Part shown: positions 43,521 to 52,996 of the stretch, piece by piece
How positions within the stretch are numbered: the first letter of the stretch is position 1
How the letters are laid out: every line of letters begins with the position of its first letter
Assembly: GCA_020853395.1 (NCBI GenBank)
Contig: JADYYY010000019.1
Coordinates: forward strand, 1 to 64,000
Reading direction: 5' to 3'
Length of the DNA stretch: 64,000 nucleotides
Source: Acidobacteriota bacterium
GTDB lineage: Bacteria; Acidobacteriota; Vicinamibacteria; Vicinamibacterales; SCN-69-37
The notes under the pieces: generated by a model
The model's input: the letters and a program-made list of their open reading frames with translations, nothing else
The model's database searches: none
What the model was told of the DNA's origin: nothing
Made by a program: the position numbers and the translations under genes

Positions 43521-44027
43521 ATGCAGGCGAACGAGCTGCCGCGTTTCGATCCGTCGGACAACGAGACCGGATGCTGTCCGCGGTTTCATCCCGAGCCCTG
43601 GGAGAACCAGGATCTCCATTTCGATCGCAAGCCGTTCGTGCGCGCATCGACGATCAGCCTGTTTCACGTGCCCTTGAACATGGGATCCGTGTTCTCGCGA
43701 ACCTGGACGGCGATCCAGCAGGCGCATGCCGATACCGGCGGGTTTCTCGTGCTGAGCCGGGACGAGGGGCCCTGGCACGCCGAGCACCTCTTCGCCGTGG
43801 ATCGCCCGGTGCCAGGCGCGCAGATGGTCGAGCTGTCGGGCGACTTCATGACGCGGGTCTTCGAGGGACCCTACTCGGAAGCGCGAACCTGGTGCGACCA
43901 GATGACCGAGCACGTCCGCGCGAAGGGAAAGGCGCTCGACTCGCTGTACTTCTTCTACACGACGTGCCCGCGCTGCGCGAAGCACTACGGGAAGAACTAC
44001 GTCGTCGGCGTGGCCCAGGTGCACTGA
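43521..44027 (+). CDS. Conserved protein of unknown function
   Basis: 168 residues with a GGAGG ribosome site at 43513-43517. It begins MQANELPRFDPSDNETGCCPRFHPEPWENQDLHF, includes STISLFHVPLNMGSVFSRT and AEHLFAVDRPVPGAQMVELSGDFMTRVFEGPY, and ends FFYTTCPRCAKHYGKNYVVGV. Proteins like this are often labelled hydrolase, but no catalytic triad is evident. The Cys-Pro-x-Cys motif near the C-terminus may bind metal. It is cytoplasmic. The next gene follows 51 bases later. Confidence 0.7.
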   Translation: MQANELPRFDPSDNETGCCPRFHPEPWENQDLHFDRKPFVRASTISLFHVPLNMGSVFSRTWTAIQQAHADTGGFLVLSRDEGPWHAEHLFAVDRPVPGAQMVELSGDFMTRVFEGPYSEARTWCDQMTEHVRAKGKALDSLYFFYTTCPRCAKHYGKNYVVGVAQVH

Positions 44028-44078
44028 CGCGCTCGCGCGTGCGGCGCGCGCGGATATGCTTCCAGCCGCGGTTTCTCC

Positions 44079-45323
44079 ATGGACACGTCTCAGGTTGCCG
44101 GGCTGGTGATTGCCGCGCTGGGCGGCGCGGCCGTGGGCCTCGAACGGCAGTGGTCGGGCCATGCCGAGGGCGCCCGCGCGCGCTTCGCGGGGATCCGGAC
44201 GTTCGCGATGCTGGGCGGCGTCGGCGGTGTGGCCGGCTGGCTCTGGACCACGGGCGTGTCGTTGCCGGCGACGCTGCTGCTCGGCGGCGCCGTGGCGATC
44301 ATCGCGGCGGCGTACGTCGCCGGCGCGCGACAGGACGTCGACAGCACCACCGAAGTCGCCGCGCTCGTCGTCGTCGCGGCGGGCCTGCTCGCGGGGCTCG
44401 GCGCGATTCGCCTCGCGAGCGCCGTGTTCGCGATCACGACGCTGCTGCTCGTCGAGAAATCGCGCCTGCACGCGCTCGCGTACCGGCTCGATGACGTCGG
44501 GTTCCGATCGGGCGTGCGGTTCGCCGTGATGGCGCTCGTGGTGTTGCCGCTCCTGCCCGAAGGCCCGTATGGGCCGGCGGGCGGCGTCCGCCCGCGCGAG
44601 CTGTGGGCGCTCGTCCTGTTCTTCGCCGGCCTGAGCTTCGCAGGGTACGTCGCGCGGCGCCTCGTCGGACCAGATCACGGGTACTTCCTGACGGGGCTGC
44701 TCGGCGGGCTCGTATCGTCCACGAACGTGACGTTCACCTTCGCCAGGACGAGCCGCCGCGACGGCGGATCGGATCGCGCGCTGGCGGTCGGCGCGGTGGC
44801 GGCCAACGCCATGCTGTACCCGCGCGTGCTCGTCGCGGCGGGCGTGCTCAACCCCGCCGTGCTGGCACCGCTCGCCGCCTTCCTCGTGCCGCCGGCGGCC
44901 GTCGCGATCGCGATCGCGATTCTCGCTGCACGCCGGGCCGACAACAACGCGCCTCCACACGTGACGGGAGGGAACCCGCTCCAACTGCTCGGGGCACTGC
45001 AGATGGCCGCGCTGTTCCAGGCCGTGCTGATGCTCGTGCACCTCGCCCGCCGGTTCGGCGGCCAATCCGGCGTCTTCACCTCGGCCGCGGTCCTGGGGCT
45101 GAGCGACGTCGACGCGTTGACGGCGACGATGTCGCGCGAGATCGCGCGGACGATGTCGCCGGAGATCGCCGCGACGGCGATCGCGATCGGCGTGTTGGCC
45201 AACACCGGCATGAAGTTCAGCCTGGCGCTCGCGCTTGGAAGCGCACGGTTCCGGACGATCGCGGGCGGTGCGCTGGCGGTCGTCTTCGCGACGTCGGGCG
45301 CGGCGCTCCTTCTTTTGAGATAG
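44079..45323 (+). CDS. MgtC/DUF4010 membrane protein
   Basis: 414 residues with about 11 membrane helices. The MgtC/SapB-like N-terminal half starts with AGLVIAALGGAAVGLERQWSG and FAGIRTFAMLGGVGG. The DUF4010 half includes GYFLTGLLGGLVSSTNVTFTFARTSRR and ANAMLYPRVLVAAGVL. MgtC proteins affect Mg2+ homeostasis and F-ATPase; the role of DUF4010 fusions is not established. It is followed 47 bases later by a flavodoxin gene, with no clear functional link. Confidence 0.88.
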   Translation: MDTSQVAGLVIAALGGAAVGLERQWSGHAEGARARFAGIRTFAMLGGVGGVAGWLWTTGVSLPATLLLGGAVAIIAAAYVAGARQDVDSTTEVAALVVVAAGLLAGLGAIRLASAVFAITTLLLVEKSRLHALAYRLDDVGFRSGVRFAVMALVVLPLLPEGPYGPAGGVRPRELWALVLFFAGLSFAGYVARRLVGPDHGYFLTGLLGGLVSSTNVTFTFARTSRRDGGSDRALAVGAVAANAMLYPRVLVAAGVLNPAVLAPLAAFLVPPAAVAIAIAILAARRADNNAPPHVTGGNPLQLLGALQMAALFQAVLMLVHLARRFGGQSGVFTSAAVLGLSDVDALTATMSREIARTMSPEIAATAIAIGVLANTGMKFSLALALGSARFRTIAGGALAVVFATSGAALLLLR

Positions 45324-45370
45324 CCTCGGCCGGCCGACGCCGGGGCTCCTACAATGATCGAGGAGGCGCC

Positions 45371-45877
45371 GTGCGCGTGCTGGTTGGCTACGCGAGTCGA
45401 TTCGGATCGACGAAAGAGATCGCCGCTCACATCGCGGAGCGGCTTCGGCGAGCCGGCGTCGATGCGGACGCGCGGGACGTGCTCGAGATTGGCGACGTCG
45501 CACCCTACGGCGCCGTCGTGTTCGGCAGCGGCGTCTACGACGGGTCGTGGACGCCGAACGCGACGGCGTGGCTGCGCGGTCACGCCGCCGAGCTGACCGC
45601 CAGGCCCGTCTGGCTCTTCAGCGTCGGCTCGTTCGGCGATCGCCATCCCGTGATCGGCCATCTCATCGTCAGGGAGCCGAAGGACATCGGCGAGATCGAG
45701 CAGCTCGTCCATCCGCGCGAGTACCGCGTGTTCGCCGGCGTGCTCGATCTCCAGCATTGGCCGGCGTGGGGGCGTCTCGTGTTCAAGGCGCTCGGCGGAC
45801 GAGACGGCGACAACCGGCACTGGCCCGACATCGACGCGTGGGCTGACGCCATCGCGCAGGCGCTTCGGCCGGTCTGA
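45371..45877 (+). CDS. Flavodoxin-domain protein (HemG-like)
   Basis: 168 residues from GTG 45371 with a very strong GAGGAGG site 4-10 bases upstream. The FMN phosphate loop is YASRFGSTKEIAAHIAERL; later loops are VVFGSGVYDGSWTPNATAWL and FSVGSFGDRHP. The length and PWAW-type C-terminus (FAGVLDLQHWPAWGRLVFKAL) resemble menaquinone-dependent protoporphyrinogen oxidase HemG, but no haem genes are adjacent. It is a soluble redox protein by composition. Confidence 0.8.
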   Translation: MRVLVGYASRFGSTKEIAAHIAERLRRAGVDADARDVLEIGDVAPYGAVVFGSGVYDGSWTPNATAWLRGHAAELTARPVWLFSVGSFGDRHPVIGHLIVREPKDIGEIEQLVHPREYRVFAGVLDLQHWPAWGRLVFKALGGRDGDNRHWPDIDAWADAIAQALRPV

Positions 45878-45892
45878 GCCGCTGCCAGCGGC
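45878..45892. terminator. Short hairpin after the flavodoxin gene
   Basis: GCCGCT and AGCGGC pair around a 3-base loop directly after the TGA. No T-tract follows. A weak terminator candidate. Confidence 0.3.
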
Positions 45893-46003
45893 CGTCAACC
45901 ACTCGTCCGATCCGGCGGCTTCGGCCCGATTCGGCTGCGCTATGATGCGCGAAGTCCTCCGGCGCTCGCCGATCCTTCATCCGTCGTTCTCGCGGAGCGG
46001 TTC

Positions 46004-48775
46004 ATGACACGACTCCGGCTGATCGCGCTGCTCTTGGCCTGCGGCGCGGCGACGACCGTCGCCCAGCAGGTCACCGACCGGACCTGGTCGCCCGGCGTGC
46101 AGAAGGCGCCCGACGAATCGCCGGCGCTGTCGCCGGCCGACGAGATGGCGCGTTTCCACCTGCCGCCGGGATTCCACGTGGAGCTCGTGGCGAGCGAGCC
46201 GCTGATTCAGGATCCGGTCGCGATCGACTGGGACGCGGACGGGCGCATGTGGGTCGTCGAGTACCCCGAGTTCGTGCCCGATCTCGAGACGCCCGAGCCC
46301 AATCTCGATCCGATCGGCCGCATCGCCGTCCTCGAGGACGCCGACAACGACGGCCGGATGGATCGGCGGACCGTGTTCGCGGATGGTCTCGTGCAAGCGC
46401 GCGCCGTCAAGGCGCTCGATCACGGCATCCTCGTCCTCGAGCCGCCGAACGTCTGGCTCATGCGCGACACGAACGGCGACCTGAGGATGGACGCGAAGGA
46501 GCTCGTCGGCACCGGCTACGGGCGCCGCGAAGGCGGCGTCGAGGGCAACGCCAACAGCTTCCAGTGGGGCCTCGACAACTACCTGCACTCGGCCGGATCG
46601 AACGTGTCGTACTCGCTGCGGCTGAAGGACGGCGTCTTCGATCGCCGGCCGACGCTCTCGCGCGGCGAGTGGGGCGTGACGCAGGACGACTTCGGCCGGA
46701 TGTTCCGGAACTCCAGCGAGTCCACGCTGCAGGTGGACCTCGTGCCGACGCCCTACTACGCCCGCAACCCGACGCTCATCCGGACGCGCGGCAGCTACGA
46801 GGTGCTGACGAACGACGTCAACAACATCAACGAGGTCTGGCCCGTCCGGCCGAACCCTGGCACGAACCGGTCGTACCAGTACGGCGTCACCCGGGCGTCG
46901 GACGGCACCGTCGTGCAGGTCACCGCCGCATGCGCGCCGATGGTGTATCGCGGCGACCGGCTTCCCACCGAGCTGTACGGCAACGTCTTCGTCGGGGAAC
47001 CGACGGCGAACTTCGTCCGCCGGATCGTCCTGGAAGACGATGGCACGACGATCCGCGCGCGGAGCGCCTACGATCGCGCCGAGTTCCTGGGGTCGACCGA
47101 CGAGCGGTTCCGTCCGGTGTTCATCTCGAGCGCTCCGGACGGCACGCTGATGATCGTCGACTTCTACCGCGGCGTGATTCAGGACCGCGCCTCGACGACG
47201 GTCTATCTCAAGAACTACATCCGGCAGCGGAAGCTCGACGCGCCGATCGGCGTTGGCATGGGGCGCGTGTTCCGCGTCGTGCACGACACGACGCGCCGCG
47301 ACCCGGCGCGGCCGCAGCTCTCGCGCGCGACGCCGGCCGAGCTCGTCGCCGCGCTCTCGCACCCGAACGGATGGTGGCGCGACATGGCGCAGCAGCTCCT
47401 GGTCGAGCGCGGTGCGCGGGCGGCCGTTCCTCAGCTCGCCGCGCTGGCGAGCGACTCGGCCGCGCCGACGCCGGCGCGCGTGAAGGCGCTGTGGGTGCTC
47501 GACGGCATCGACGCCATCGACGTGCGCACGATCACCGCGGTGCTGCGGGATCGGTCGCGCGACGTGCGGACCTCGGCGTTGCGGATCGCCGAGCGATGGC
47601 TCGCCGATCCGACGAGCCCCGTGCAGGCGGCGGTGCTGGCGCTCTCCGACGATCCGGACTGGCAGGTGCGGGCGCAGGCCGCGGCCTCGCTCGGAACGCT
47701 GGCGCCTGCGCCGCGGGCGGCGGCGTTGGCCTCGCTGCTCGAGCGCCACGGCGACGAGCCGGTCGTCGCCGACGCCGCGCTGAGCGGCGCGCGCGGCGTC
47801 GAGCGCGCGATCCTCGAGAAGCTGCTGCACGATGCGCCGCAGACGGCCGCGCACGAGGCGGCGATCGTCATGGTGAGCGCGACGATCGTCCGTGCCGGGC
47901 AGGAGGACGCCGTGCAGGCGACGCTGTCGGCCGCCGCGACGCCGGTCCGCGCCGCGTGGCAGCGCGCCGCTGTGGTGCGCGGCGCCGAGGTCGCGCTCGT
48001 GCCGAACACGCCGATGCCGGGCGTTGCGCGGCGCGGCGCCGCACCGTCCATTACCGCGACCGCCACCAATACGCCGGGCGCGCCGTGTCCGACCTGTCCT
48101 GGCGGCCGCGCGGGCCCGGGCGGTGCGTACGCGTTCGAGGACGCACGCGGCCCGGCCCGCGGGACGCCGCCCGTCGTCGCGGCGCGCGGCCGTGCCGGCG
48201 GCGCGACCCAGGGCAGCGGCATCGCCGGGCGAGGCGGCGGGCCGCGGCTGCGCGTCCTCCGCGAGCCGACGGCGTTCACCACGCTGGCCGGCGGGACGGA
48301 CGATCTCTCGGCGCGCGCGGCCGCCGTGCTCGCGCGAATCGACTGGCCCGGCAAACCGGGCGCGGCGGCTCCGGCTCCGCCGCTCACGGCGGCCGAAGAG
48401 CGGCGCTTCGACGCCGGACGCGAGCTGTACCGCGACATCTGTCAGGCCTGTCATCAGCCCGACGGGCGAGGCCAGGCGCTCGTCGCACCACCGCTCGTCG
48501 GCTCCACGCTGGCGCTCGCGCCCGCGGACGTGACGTCGAGAATCCTCCTCAATGGCAAAGAAGGCGCGGTCGGGCTGATGCCGCCGATCGGCTCCACTCT
48601 CAGCGATGATCAGATCGCCGCGGTGCTGACGTACGTGCGACGCGAATGGGGACAGACGGGCGACCCGGTCGATCCGGCGACGGTGCGAGCCGTCCGCGCG
48701 CAGACGGCCGCCCGCGCCACGCCGTGGACCGACGACGAGCTGCTGGCGCTTGTCGCCAGCCGCGGCGGACAGTGA
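46004..48775 (+). CDS. Exported PVC-type haem-binding CxxCH protein with propeller and HEAT repeats
   Basis: 923 residues. Signal peptide ends near TTVAQQ. The N-terminal part (FHLPPGFHVELVASEPLIQDPVAIDWDADGRMWVVEYPEF) is the membrane-bound dehydrogenase-like propeller of Planctomycete/Acidobacterial proteins. It is followed by HEAT-like repeats from about residue 440 (LPRVKALWVLDGIDAI type), a Gly/Pro-rich insert near 690-750, and a C-terminal cytochrome c domain with CQACHQPDGRGQ near residue 812. It probably oxidises sugars or other organics in the periplasm, passing electrons to its haem. No operon partner is evident. Confidence 0.85.
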   Translation: MTRLRLIALLLACGAATTVAQQVTDRTWSPGVQKAPDESPALSPADEMARFHLPPGFHVELVASEPLIQDPVAIDWDADGRMWVVEYPEFVPDLETPEPNLDPIGRIAVLEDADNDGRMDRRTVFADGLVQARAVKALDHGILVLEPPNVWLMRDTNGDLRMDAKELVGTGYGRREGGVEGNANSFQWGLDNYLHSAGSNVSYSLRLKDGVFDRRPTLSRGEWGVTQDDFGRMFRNSSESTLQVDLVPTPYYARNPTLIRTRGSYEVLTNDVNNINEVWPVRPNPGTNRSYQYGVTRASDGTVVQVTAACAPMVYRGDRLPTELYGNVFVGEPTANFVRRIVLEDDGTTIRARSAYDRAEFLGSTDERFRPVFISSAPDGTLMIVDFYRGVIQDRASTTVYLKNYIRQRKLDAPIGVGMGRVFRVVHDTTRRDPARPQLSRATPAELVAALSHPNGWWRDMAQQLLVERGARAAVPQLAALASDSAAPTPARVKALWVLDGIDAIDVRTITAVLRDRSRDVRTSALRIAERWLADPTSPVQAAVLALSDDPDWQVRAQAAASLGTLAPAPRAAALASLLERHGDEPVVADAALSGARGVERAILEKLLHDAPQTAAHEAAIVMVSATIVRAGQEDAVQATLSAAATPVRAAWQRAAVVRGAEVALVPNTPMPGVARRGAAPSITATATNTPGAPCPTCPGGRAGPGGAYAFEDARGPARGTPPVVAARGRAGGATQGSGIAGRGGGPRLRVLREPTAFTTLAGGTDDLSARAAAVLARIDWPGKPGAAAPAPPLTAAEERRFDAGRELYRDICQACHQPDGRGQALVAPPLVGSTLALAPADVTSRILLNGKEGAVGLMPPIGSTLSDDQIAAVLTYVRREWGQTGDPVDPATVRAVRAQTAARATPWTDDELLALVASRGGQ

Positions 48776-48869
48776 CGCGGCCGCCGGCGACCGACGCGAT
48801 CGATCCGCGATCAATGCCCGTCATCACGCGCTGAGACGATCGCGGGCGCGGGAGGGCCGCGCCGCGGCT

Positions 48870-49400
48870 CTAGGCTTTCGCCGATCGGAGCCGCATCGTG
48901 GCGCCGTCGACGACGAACGTTCCAGCGCCGTGATGGTGGATCGTCCTGGGACGCTTCTGCGTCCGATCGATCCACGCCTTCACGACTTCCAGCACGAAGA
49001 GGTTGTACTCGCGCACGAGCCGCCGGTCGTGGACCCGGCATTCGAGGTTGGCGAAGCACTCCGCGATGAGCGGCGCCTGCACCCGCGCGGCCGGCACCGC
49101 GGTGAGGCCGAACGCGGCGAGCTTGTCGACGGTGCGTCCCGAGACGTTGCCGATCTTCACGACCGTGCGCGCCAGCCTGGCCGATGGAATCGCGATGACG
49201 CACTCGCTGGTGGCCCTAAGCGCCGCGAAGCTGAAGTTGGCCTCGCTCACGATGCAGGCGACGAGCGGCGGCTCGAACTCGACCATCATGTGCCACGACA
49301 TGGTCATCACGTTGGCGCGCCCCCGCCGGGCCGTCGTGAGCAGGACCACAGGGCCGGGTTCGATGAGCCGGTAGACCCGAGAGAGAGGAAGCGGCTTCAT
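48870..49400 (-). CDS. Flavin reductase-like domain protein
   Basis: 176 residues. The flavoredoxin/flavin reductase fold is seen in YRLIEPGPVVLLTTARRGRANVMTMSWHMMVEFEPPLVACIVSEANFSF and in a conserved R/T segment (GNVSGRTVDKLAAFGLTAVPA). These bind FMN and supply reduced flavin or act as redox proteins. ATG 49400 is used because the conserved domain begins there. It lies 153 bases downstream of the CbiX-like gene on the same strand; the spacer has a 6-base-pair hairpin at 49483-49499. Confidence 0.85.
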   Translation of the reverse strand: MKPLPLSRVYRLIEPGPVVLLTTARRGRANVMTMSWHMMVEFEPPLVACIVSEANFSFAALRATSECVIAIPSARLARTVVKIGNVSGRTVDKLAAFGLTAVPAARVQAPLIAECFANLECRVHDRRLVREYNLFVLEVVKAWIDRTQKRPRTIHHHGAGTFVVDGATMRLRSAKA

Positions 49401-49553
49401 GGCCGTGAGCCGGATCGTCTCACGGCGCGGGTGCGAGCGCAGCGGCTGATGGGGGAACGTCTGATCGGGGAAGCGCGGGGACGGTTGCTGCCGGCAACCC
49501 GGTCCGGCCGGCCGGCGCGTGGGCGCCAGCCGACCGGATCGTGACGTCAACGT

Positions 49554-50522
49554 TTACGGTGCGGCCGAGTCGAGAACCCAGCGCGACAGCCGATCGTCCG
49601 GCAGGAGTCCCTGCGTCGACATGCGGTAGTCCAGGCCTTCGAGCCGCTTGCGGATGCCGTTCTCGATGCCGCCGAAGGCCAGCACCAGCGGGACGATCAG
49701 GACGCGGCGGCCTTCGCCGATCGAGCGCGTGACGCGCTGGCGCAGCTCGGCCGTCGCCGCATCGCGCACCGCCGGCGGCGCGTCGTCTCGAACCGTCATG
49801 ACCTCGACGCCGGCGAACGGCGCCGCCTGGCGAATCGTGCCGGCGAGGATCTCCATGTCCCGGAGCCACAGATCGTTCTCTGCGTCGCCAACCGGGCCAT
49901 GAGCCACGACCATTACGACTTCGGACTCGGGCCGTTCGCTGATCGCCCGCGCGCGAGCCGTGAGGATGTCCGCCACGACCGGCGAGTGATCCAGCGCCGT
50001 CGCCACGCGAATCGGCACCGGCGAGACGACGGGCCGCGTCGCGTTCGGGTCGGCATGCCCGGCGTGCGCGGCCATGTCGCCCGCCGGACCGTGGTGCATC
50101 GCCGCGAACTTCGCGAGATCGGCTGGCGCCTCGGCGCGAGCGCCCAGCAGGAACTCGGACGACTCGAAGACCGAGCTGTGCGACGACACGAACAGCGGCA
50201 CCGCGACGATTCGCCCGACGCCACGTCGGACGAGCCGATCCACGGCGCCCTGGATGTTCGCGCGATCCGCCATGCCGAACGCCACTTCGATTGGCCTGCG
50301 TTCGTTGACGGTGCCGGCCAGCGCGCCGACCATCTCGTTCCAGGCCGGCGATCCGCCGTGCGCCAGGAGCAGGACGCCGGTGCTGTCCGTTGCCTGCTGC
50401 GCGTACACCCTCGTTGCGCTGACGAGCGCGAGGGCGAACATCGCGCAGCGTATGACGACTCGGCGGCGCGGACGCGCCGCACCACTCATCGATCTCATCG
50501 ATCTCATCGATCCCAGGACCAT
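49554..50522 (-). CDS. Exported CbiX/SirB-like chelatase
   Basis: 322 residues. ATG 50522 has a GGAGGAG ribosome site 5 bases upstream and gives a basic start (MVLGSMRSMRSMSGAARPRRR), then a hydrophobic signal ending VYAQQ. Two CbiX-type half-domains follow: GVLLLAHGGSPAWNEMV and VVMVVAHGPVGDAENDLWL, each with the metal-coordinating His. A His-rich insert between them (HHGPAGDMAAHAGHADP) is suited to binding metal. CbiX and SirB insert Co or Fe into sirohydrochlorin in the cytoplasm; export is unusual. The gene overlaps the TonB receptor gene by 19 bases, so they are co-transcribed. Confidence 0.8.
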   Translation of the reverse strand: MVLGSMRSMRSMSGAARPRRRVVIRCAMFALALVSATRVYAQQATDSTGVLLLAHGGSPAWNEMVGALAGTVNERRPIEVAFGMADRANIQGAVDRLVRRGVGRIVAVPLFVSSHSSVFESSEFLLGARAEAPADLAKFAAMHHGPAGDMAAHAGHADPNATRPVVSPVPIRVATALDHSPVVADILTARARAISERPESEVVMVVAHGPVGDAENDLWLRDMEILAGTIRQAAPFAGVEVMTVRDDAPPAVRDAATAELRQRVTRSIGEGRRVLIVPLVLAFGGIENGIRKRLEGLDYRMSTQGLLPDDRLSRWVLDSAAP

Positions 50523-52834
50523 CGCACTCCTCCACGGAATGACCGGCCGATTTCCGGCCGGTAGATCGGCAGCGCTGTGCCGGCGGCGGACGTCTGCCCC
50601 GTGTTCGGGTCCTGGCTGTCCGTCAGATTGTCGATCGCGACGAACAGCTCGACCCCTCGCACGATCGGCTTCGAGATCGCGGCGTCCCAGAGGGCGAACG
50701 CCTTGGCCTTCGTTTCCGCGCCCGAGCTCGCCGACCGCGACACGATCCACGCGTCGTAGAACGAGCCCCGCAGGTTCACCCGGAAGCCGCCCAGGTGCCG
50801 CGGAGTCCAGTCGGCCCGGAAGTTCCCCTGATGGCGATTGCGGCCCGTCAGCCGCAGTTTCGTCGCGACGTCCACGGCCGTGAGGAACGTGTACGAACCG
50901 CTCGCCCGGACCTCGAACGGGAGCCGCGCTTCGCCCTCGAGCTCCACGCCTTCCGTCCTGGCGTGCGTCACGTTCTTGTAGATGAACAGCAGCCGATCGA
51001 GCTGCACGTCGAACGCGGCGTCGATGCCTTCGGTCGCGCTGATCGCCGCGAGCTGTGCGGCCGACGTGATGGTCCCCAGGCTGACCGACTCGATCAGGTT
51101 CGTGATGTCGTTGTGGAAGTAGTTCACCCCGACGCGCCCCTGCGCACGGTTCAGATCGGCGCCGACCTGCCACGAGCCCGAGCGCTCGGGCGAGAGGTGC
51201 GGGTTGCCGATGACCTGATAGAAGTTCGTCGGATTGAGGAACCGGTAGTAGAGCTGACCCAAATCAGGCGCGCGGAACCCTCGTCCGAACGACAGATGCG
51301 CGGAGAGGCCGCCCGACGCTCGCATCGTCGCGGCGATCTTCGGCGACACGGCGGTGCCGAAGTTCGAATGCCGGTCGACGCGGACGCCGGCCACGATGTT
51401 GAGCGGCGCCACGGGGTGCACGCTGTACTGCGTCCAGAGCACTCCGGTGGACGCCGTGTTCCCGTCGATGTCGCGGATGCGATTGGTGCCGCGATACCGA
51501 TCGTGCATCCACTCGACGCCGCCGGACAGCTCGTGCCGCTCGCTGAACTCGCGGCGGATCGACGCGTCGAGCTTGCCCAGCTCCTGCAAGAGGTCGCCTG
51601 GCGTCAGGGGCGTCTGCGTCGCGTTCAGCAGGAATCCCGTGGCGGTCTCGCGGTACCGGCCGCGATAGGCGCGGAACTCCGCGGACGTGACGGGATCGAT
51701 CTGCAGCGTCGCCGTGCCGGCGAACGTCTGGGAGTTGGTCGAGACGTTGCTCTGCTCCGGGCCGGTTTCGCCGGTCGCTCGGCCGACCTGCGTGTTCCAA
51801 TAGCCGGTTGCAGTGCCGGTCAGCCGCCAGGAGGCGTTCGGCTGCGTGGTGCCGCGGACGGTCAGGTCGTTGCGTTCGAGGCTGGCGCCGGTCGTGTCGA
51901 GCGTCGACGGCGTCAAGTCGAACGAATCGCGCGTGTGCCGTCCCACGCTGAAGAACATCGTGCCCTTCGATCGCCGGACGCCGAGATCGGCGGCCGTGTC
52001 CACGACGCCGAAGTCGCCGCCCGACAGGCGCAGCGACGCCTCGAGTGGCCGGCGCGGCTCGCGCGTGATCAGGTTGATGACGCCACCGATGGCGTCCGAC
52101 CCGTAGACGGCCGACGATGCCCCCTTGACGACCTCGACGCGGTCGAGGCGCGAGACGGACTCGCGGTCGAGGTTCACGACGCCGCTCTTGACGCCGCGCG
52201 CGCCGACGATCGGCTGGCCGTCGACGAGCAGCAGCACCTGCCGGGAGTCGATCCCCTGAATCTGCTCGCCGGCAGCGGCGGTCCCTTCGGAGCCGCGGCG
52301 GGTCACGACGCCGGCGACGCCGCGAAGCGCCTCGCCCACGGTTTCGATGGCCGAGTCACGGAGCGCCTCGCCCGCGACCACCACCACCGGCACACCCGAC
52401 GTGTCGCGCGTCGTCACGTCGCGGGCGGCCGACGTCACGGTAATGGTTTCCTGATAGGGGCGTGGCTCGAGCACGACGCGAAGCGGTGCAGTGCCCGACG
52501 CCGGTACATCGACGGCGGCGGGGCTGAACCCGGCAATCGTCGCGACGACCTCGTAGCGCCCGGCGCCGACGCCGGGGAACACGAACTCGCCGGCGTGGTC
52601 GGTCATCCGAATCCGATCGTTGCCCGTCGTCGCGCTGCGCAGCACGACCGAGGCACCCGCCACCGGGCGGCCCTGGGTGTCGACGACGACCCCCGAGATC
52701 GCCCGTGCGACGCGTGAATCCGCGCCCGGCGAATCCTGGCCGAGCACGCGAGCCTGAATGGTTGACTGGCCACCATGGATGACGGTCATGCACAGCAGCG
52801 CGGCGGCGAGCTGCTGCACTCGCTTCCTGGACAT
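50504..52834 (-). CDS. TonB-dependent outer-membrane receptor
   Basis: 776 residues. Signal peptide ends near QARVLGQ. A carboxypeptidase-regulatory-like domain comes first (ISGVVVDTQGRPVAGASVVLRS), then the plug (VTVTSAARDV...VGEALRGVAGVVTRRG; VYGSDAIGGVINLITREP) and a 22-strand-type barrel ending in RGGVRWSWDR. Such receptors import chelated metals or cobalamin. It is followed by the exported CbiX-like gene with an overlap and stands divergent from a DtxR-family regulator. Start ATG 52834 has GGAGG upstream. A ligand with Fe or Co is likely. Confidence 0.9.
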   Translation of the reverse strand: MSRKRVQQLAAALLCMTVIHGGQSTIQARVLGQDSPGADSRVARAISGVVVDTQGRPVAGASVVLRSATTGNDRIRMTDHAGEFVFPGVGAGRYEVVATIAGFSPAAVDVPASGTAPLRVVLEPRPYQETITVTSAARDVTTRDTSGVPVVVVAGEALRDSAIETVGEALRGVAGVVTRRGSEGTAAAGEQIQGIDSRQVLLLVDGQPIVGARGVKSGVVNLDRESVSRLDRVEVVKGASSAVYGSDAIGGVINLITREPRRPLEASLRLSGGDFGVVDTAADLGVRRSKGTMFFSVGRHTRDSFDLTPSTLDTTGASLERNDLTVRGTTQPNASWRLTGTATGYWNTQVGRATGETGPEQSNVSTNSQTFAGTATLQIDPVTSAEFRAYRGRYRETATGFLLNATQTPLTPGDLLQELGKLDASIRREFSERHELSGGVEWMHDRYRGTNRIRDIDGNTASTGVLWTQYSVHPVAPLNIVAGVRVDRHSNFGTAVSPKIAATMRASGGLSAHLSFGRGFRAPDLGQLYYRFLNPTNFYQVIGNPHLSPERSGSWQVGADLNRAQGRVGVNYFHNDITNLIESVSLGTITSAAQLAAISATEGIDAAFDVQLDRLLFIYKNVTHARTEGVELEGEARLPFEVRASGSYTFLTAVDVATKLRLTGRNRHQGNFRADWTPRHLGGFRVNLRGSFYDAWIVSRSASSGAETKAKAFALWDAAISKPIVRGVELFVAIDNLTDSQDPNTGQTSAAGTALPIYRPEIGRSFRGGVRWSWDR

Positions 52835-52990
52835 CGAGCCTCCGGTATCTGGGGGTTGCGTCTGCGGCCCGAGGCCCGTACGATGCGGGCGGGACGCAGT
52901 CGCTTCCACGCGTGAAAGGTCCCTCCGGACCTGCGTCTCGGGGCCAATCGGGCGTTTGCCGCGCCCAATTGGCCCACTTCTATCGAGAGC
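52835..52990 (-). promoter_or_regulatory. Structured 5' leader of the TonB receptor transcript
   Basis: If transcription begins near 52990, as the promoter suggests, the leader is about 155 bases and strongly structured. A 14-base-pair hairpin (arms 52941-52954 and 52962-52975, one G-U pair) is followed by a 6-base-pair hairpin (52917-52922 with 52927-52932) and a longer one (TGCGTC 52857-52862 with GACGCA 52896-52901). I see no B12 box or other recognisable riboswitch motif. It may control translation or termination. Confidence 0.45.
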
Positions 52991-52996
52991 CAAATT

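Noticed and set aside
41661..45503. Single open frame of about 1280 codons on the minus strand
   Set aside because: Only the part from 43262 down is PhoD; the rest is antisense to well-supported plus-strand genes and has low-complexity composition.
45977..48814. A 945-codon minus-strand frame opposite the CxxCH protein gene
   Set aside because: It mirrors a clear plus-strand gene and is rich in Arg and Ala without any domain pattern.
49483..49499. Hairpin GGTTGC/GCAACC as a terminator of the CbiX-like gene
   Set aside because: Only six base pairs and no T-tract; kept as a remark under the flavin reductase gene.
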